A stretch of 20,791 bases of DNA from Mnemiopsis leidyi (lineage: Eukaryota; Ctenophora; Tentaculata; Lobata; Bolinopsidae). Below are positions 20,509-20,791 of this stretch, in pieces. Each line of letters begins with the position of its first letter. Positions within the stretch are counted from its first letter, which is position 1. The notes beneath the pieces were generated by a model. It saw only the letters and a program-made list of their open reading frames with translations. It made no database searches and had not been told where the DNA came from. The stretch spans positions 9,749-30,539 of the forward strand of contig JH154881.1 in assembly GCA_000226015.1 (NCBI GenBank), written 5' to 3'. Made by a program: the position numbers and the translations under genes.

Positions 20509-20704
20509 GGACACATACCACACAGGTAACGCACACTTAAGGGACACATAACGCACGGGTACGGCACGGGTAACGCACGGGTAAGGCACGCAGAGACACT
20601 TAACGCACGGGTAAGGCACGGACACATAACGCACGGGTAAGGAACACCTACGGACACATAACGCACGGGTAAGGCACGGGTAAAGCACGGATAAGGAACA
20701 CTTA
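20509..20704. repeat. GCACGGGTAA minisatellite
   Basis: A dense array of variants of GCACGGGTAAG/GCACGGGTAAC, interleaved with GGACACATAAC and AAGGAACAC. The base unit is about 10-12 bp, with a higher-order unit of about 40-60 bp built from runs of it. It is markedly GC-richer than its surroundings and lies in the intron after the zinc-site exon. The minus-strand ORFs here are repeat translations. Confidence 0.92.
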
Positions 20705-20791
20705 AAATTCACTTCAGAAATTCATTTTACAATATATTTACAATTTATGTCCTAGACGATTTATGACGTCTTATTTACAAAGTTGTATAAA

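Noticed and set aside
20448..20712. Two overlapping minus-strand ORFs rich in Cys, Val, Pro and Arg
   Set aside because: They are translations of the GCACGGGTAA minisatellite in different frames.

Overview
The window looks like nuclear DNA from an animal, probably an AT-rich, fairly compact invertebrate genome. Coding sequence is split into short exons (about 40-200 bp) with GT..AG introns, and the protein families are animal ones (SLC4A11-type transporter, two-pore K+ channel, secreted Ly6/uPAR-like protein). The short ORFs in the window are mostly fragments of exons. I assembled four multi-exon genes by matching splice sites, reading phase and family similarity. No taxon can be named from the sequence alone.

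Layout, all four genes on the + strand, head to tail. (1) 219-2608: the 3' third of an SLC4A11-like membrane transporter. It has six exons and two candidate last exons; the window opens in a 38-bp minisatellite that contains the first visible splice acceptor. (2) 3805-4068 (-): a possible small single-pass membrane protein. (3) About 4274-5210: decayed immunoglobulin-domain coding sequence. (4) 6150-8239: a complete 192-residue secreted protein with two tandem eight-cysteine Ly6/uPAR-like domains. (5) About 8941-9271 (-): a tRNA-derived SINE candidate ending at a 48-bp tandem duplication. (6) 9909-14072: a complete 389-residue, 12-exon two-pore-domain (K2P) potassium channel. (7) 16160-20387: the 5' part of a gene coding MIT/EAT-like helical domains resembling the C-terminus of ULK/ATG1 kinases, followed by a Cys4 zinc site. 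Three CACGTG boxes lie just upstream and an 833-bp TIR element lies in its second intron.

The four genes do not form one pathway; they are ordinary neighbours. What stands out is the repeat content of the introns. Minisatellites or degenerate tandem repeats lie in many introns, and in three cases run up to or into a splice acceptor. A near-perfect foldback occupies the last K2P intron. Three tandem palindromes whose arms differ in a compensated way straddle the stop codon of the Ly6-like gene. I see no single new system. The best candidates for a second look are the kinase-less EAT/MIT-zinc gene with CLEAR-like boxes, the duplicated last exon of the transporter, the triple palindrome and the TIR element carrying ORF remnants.
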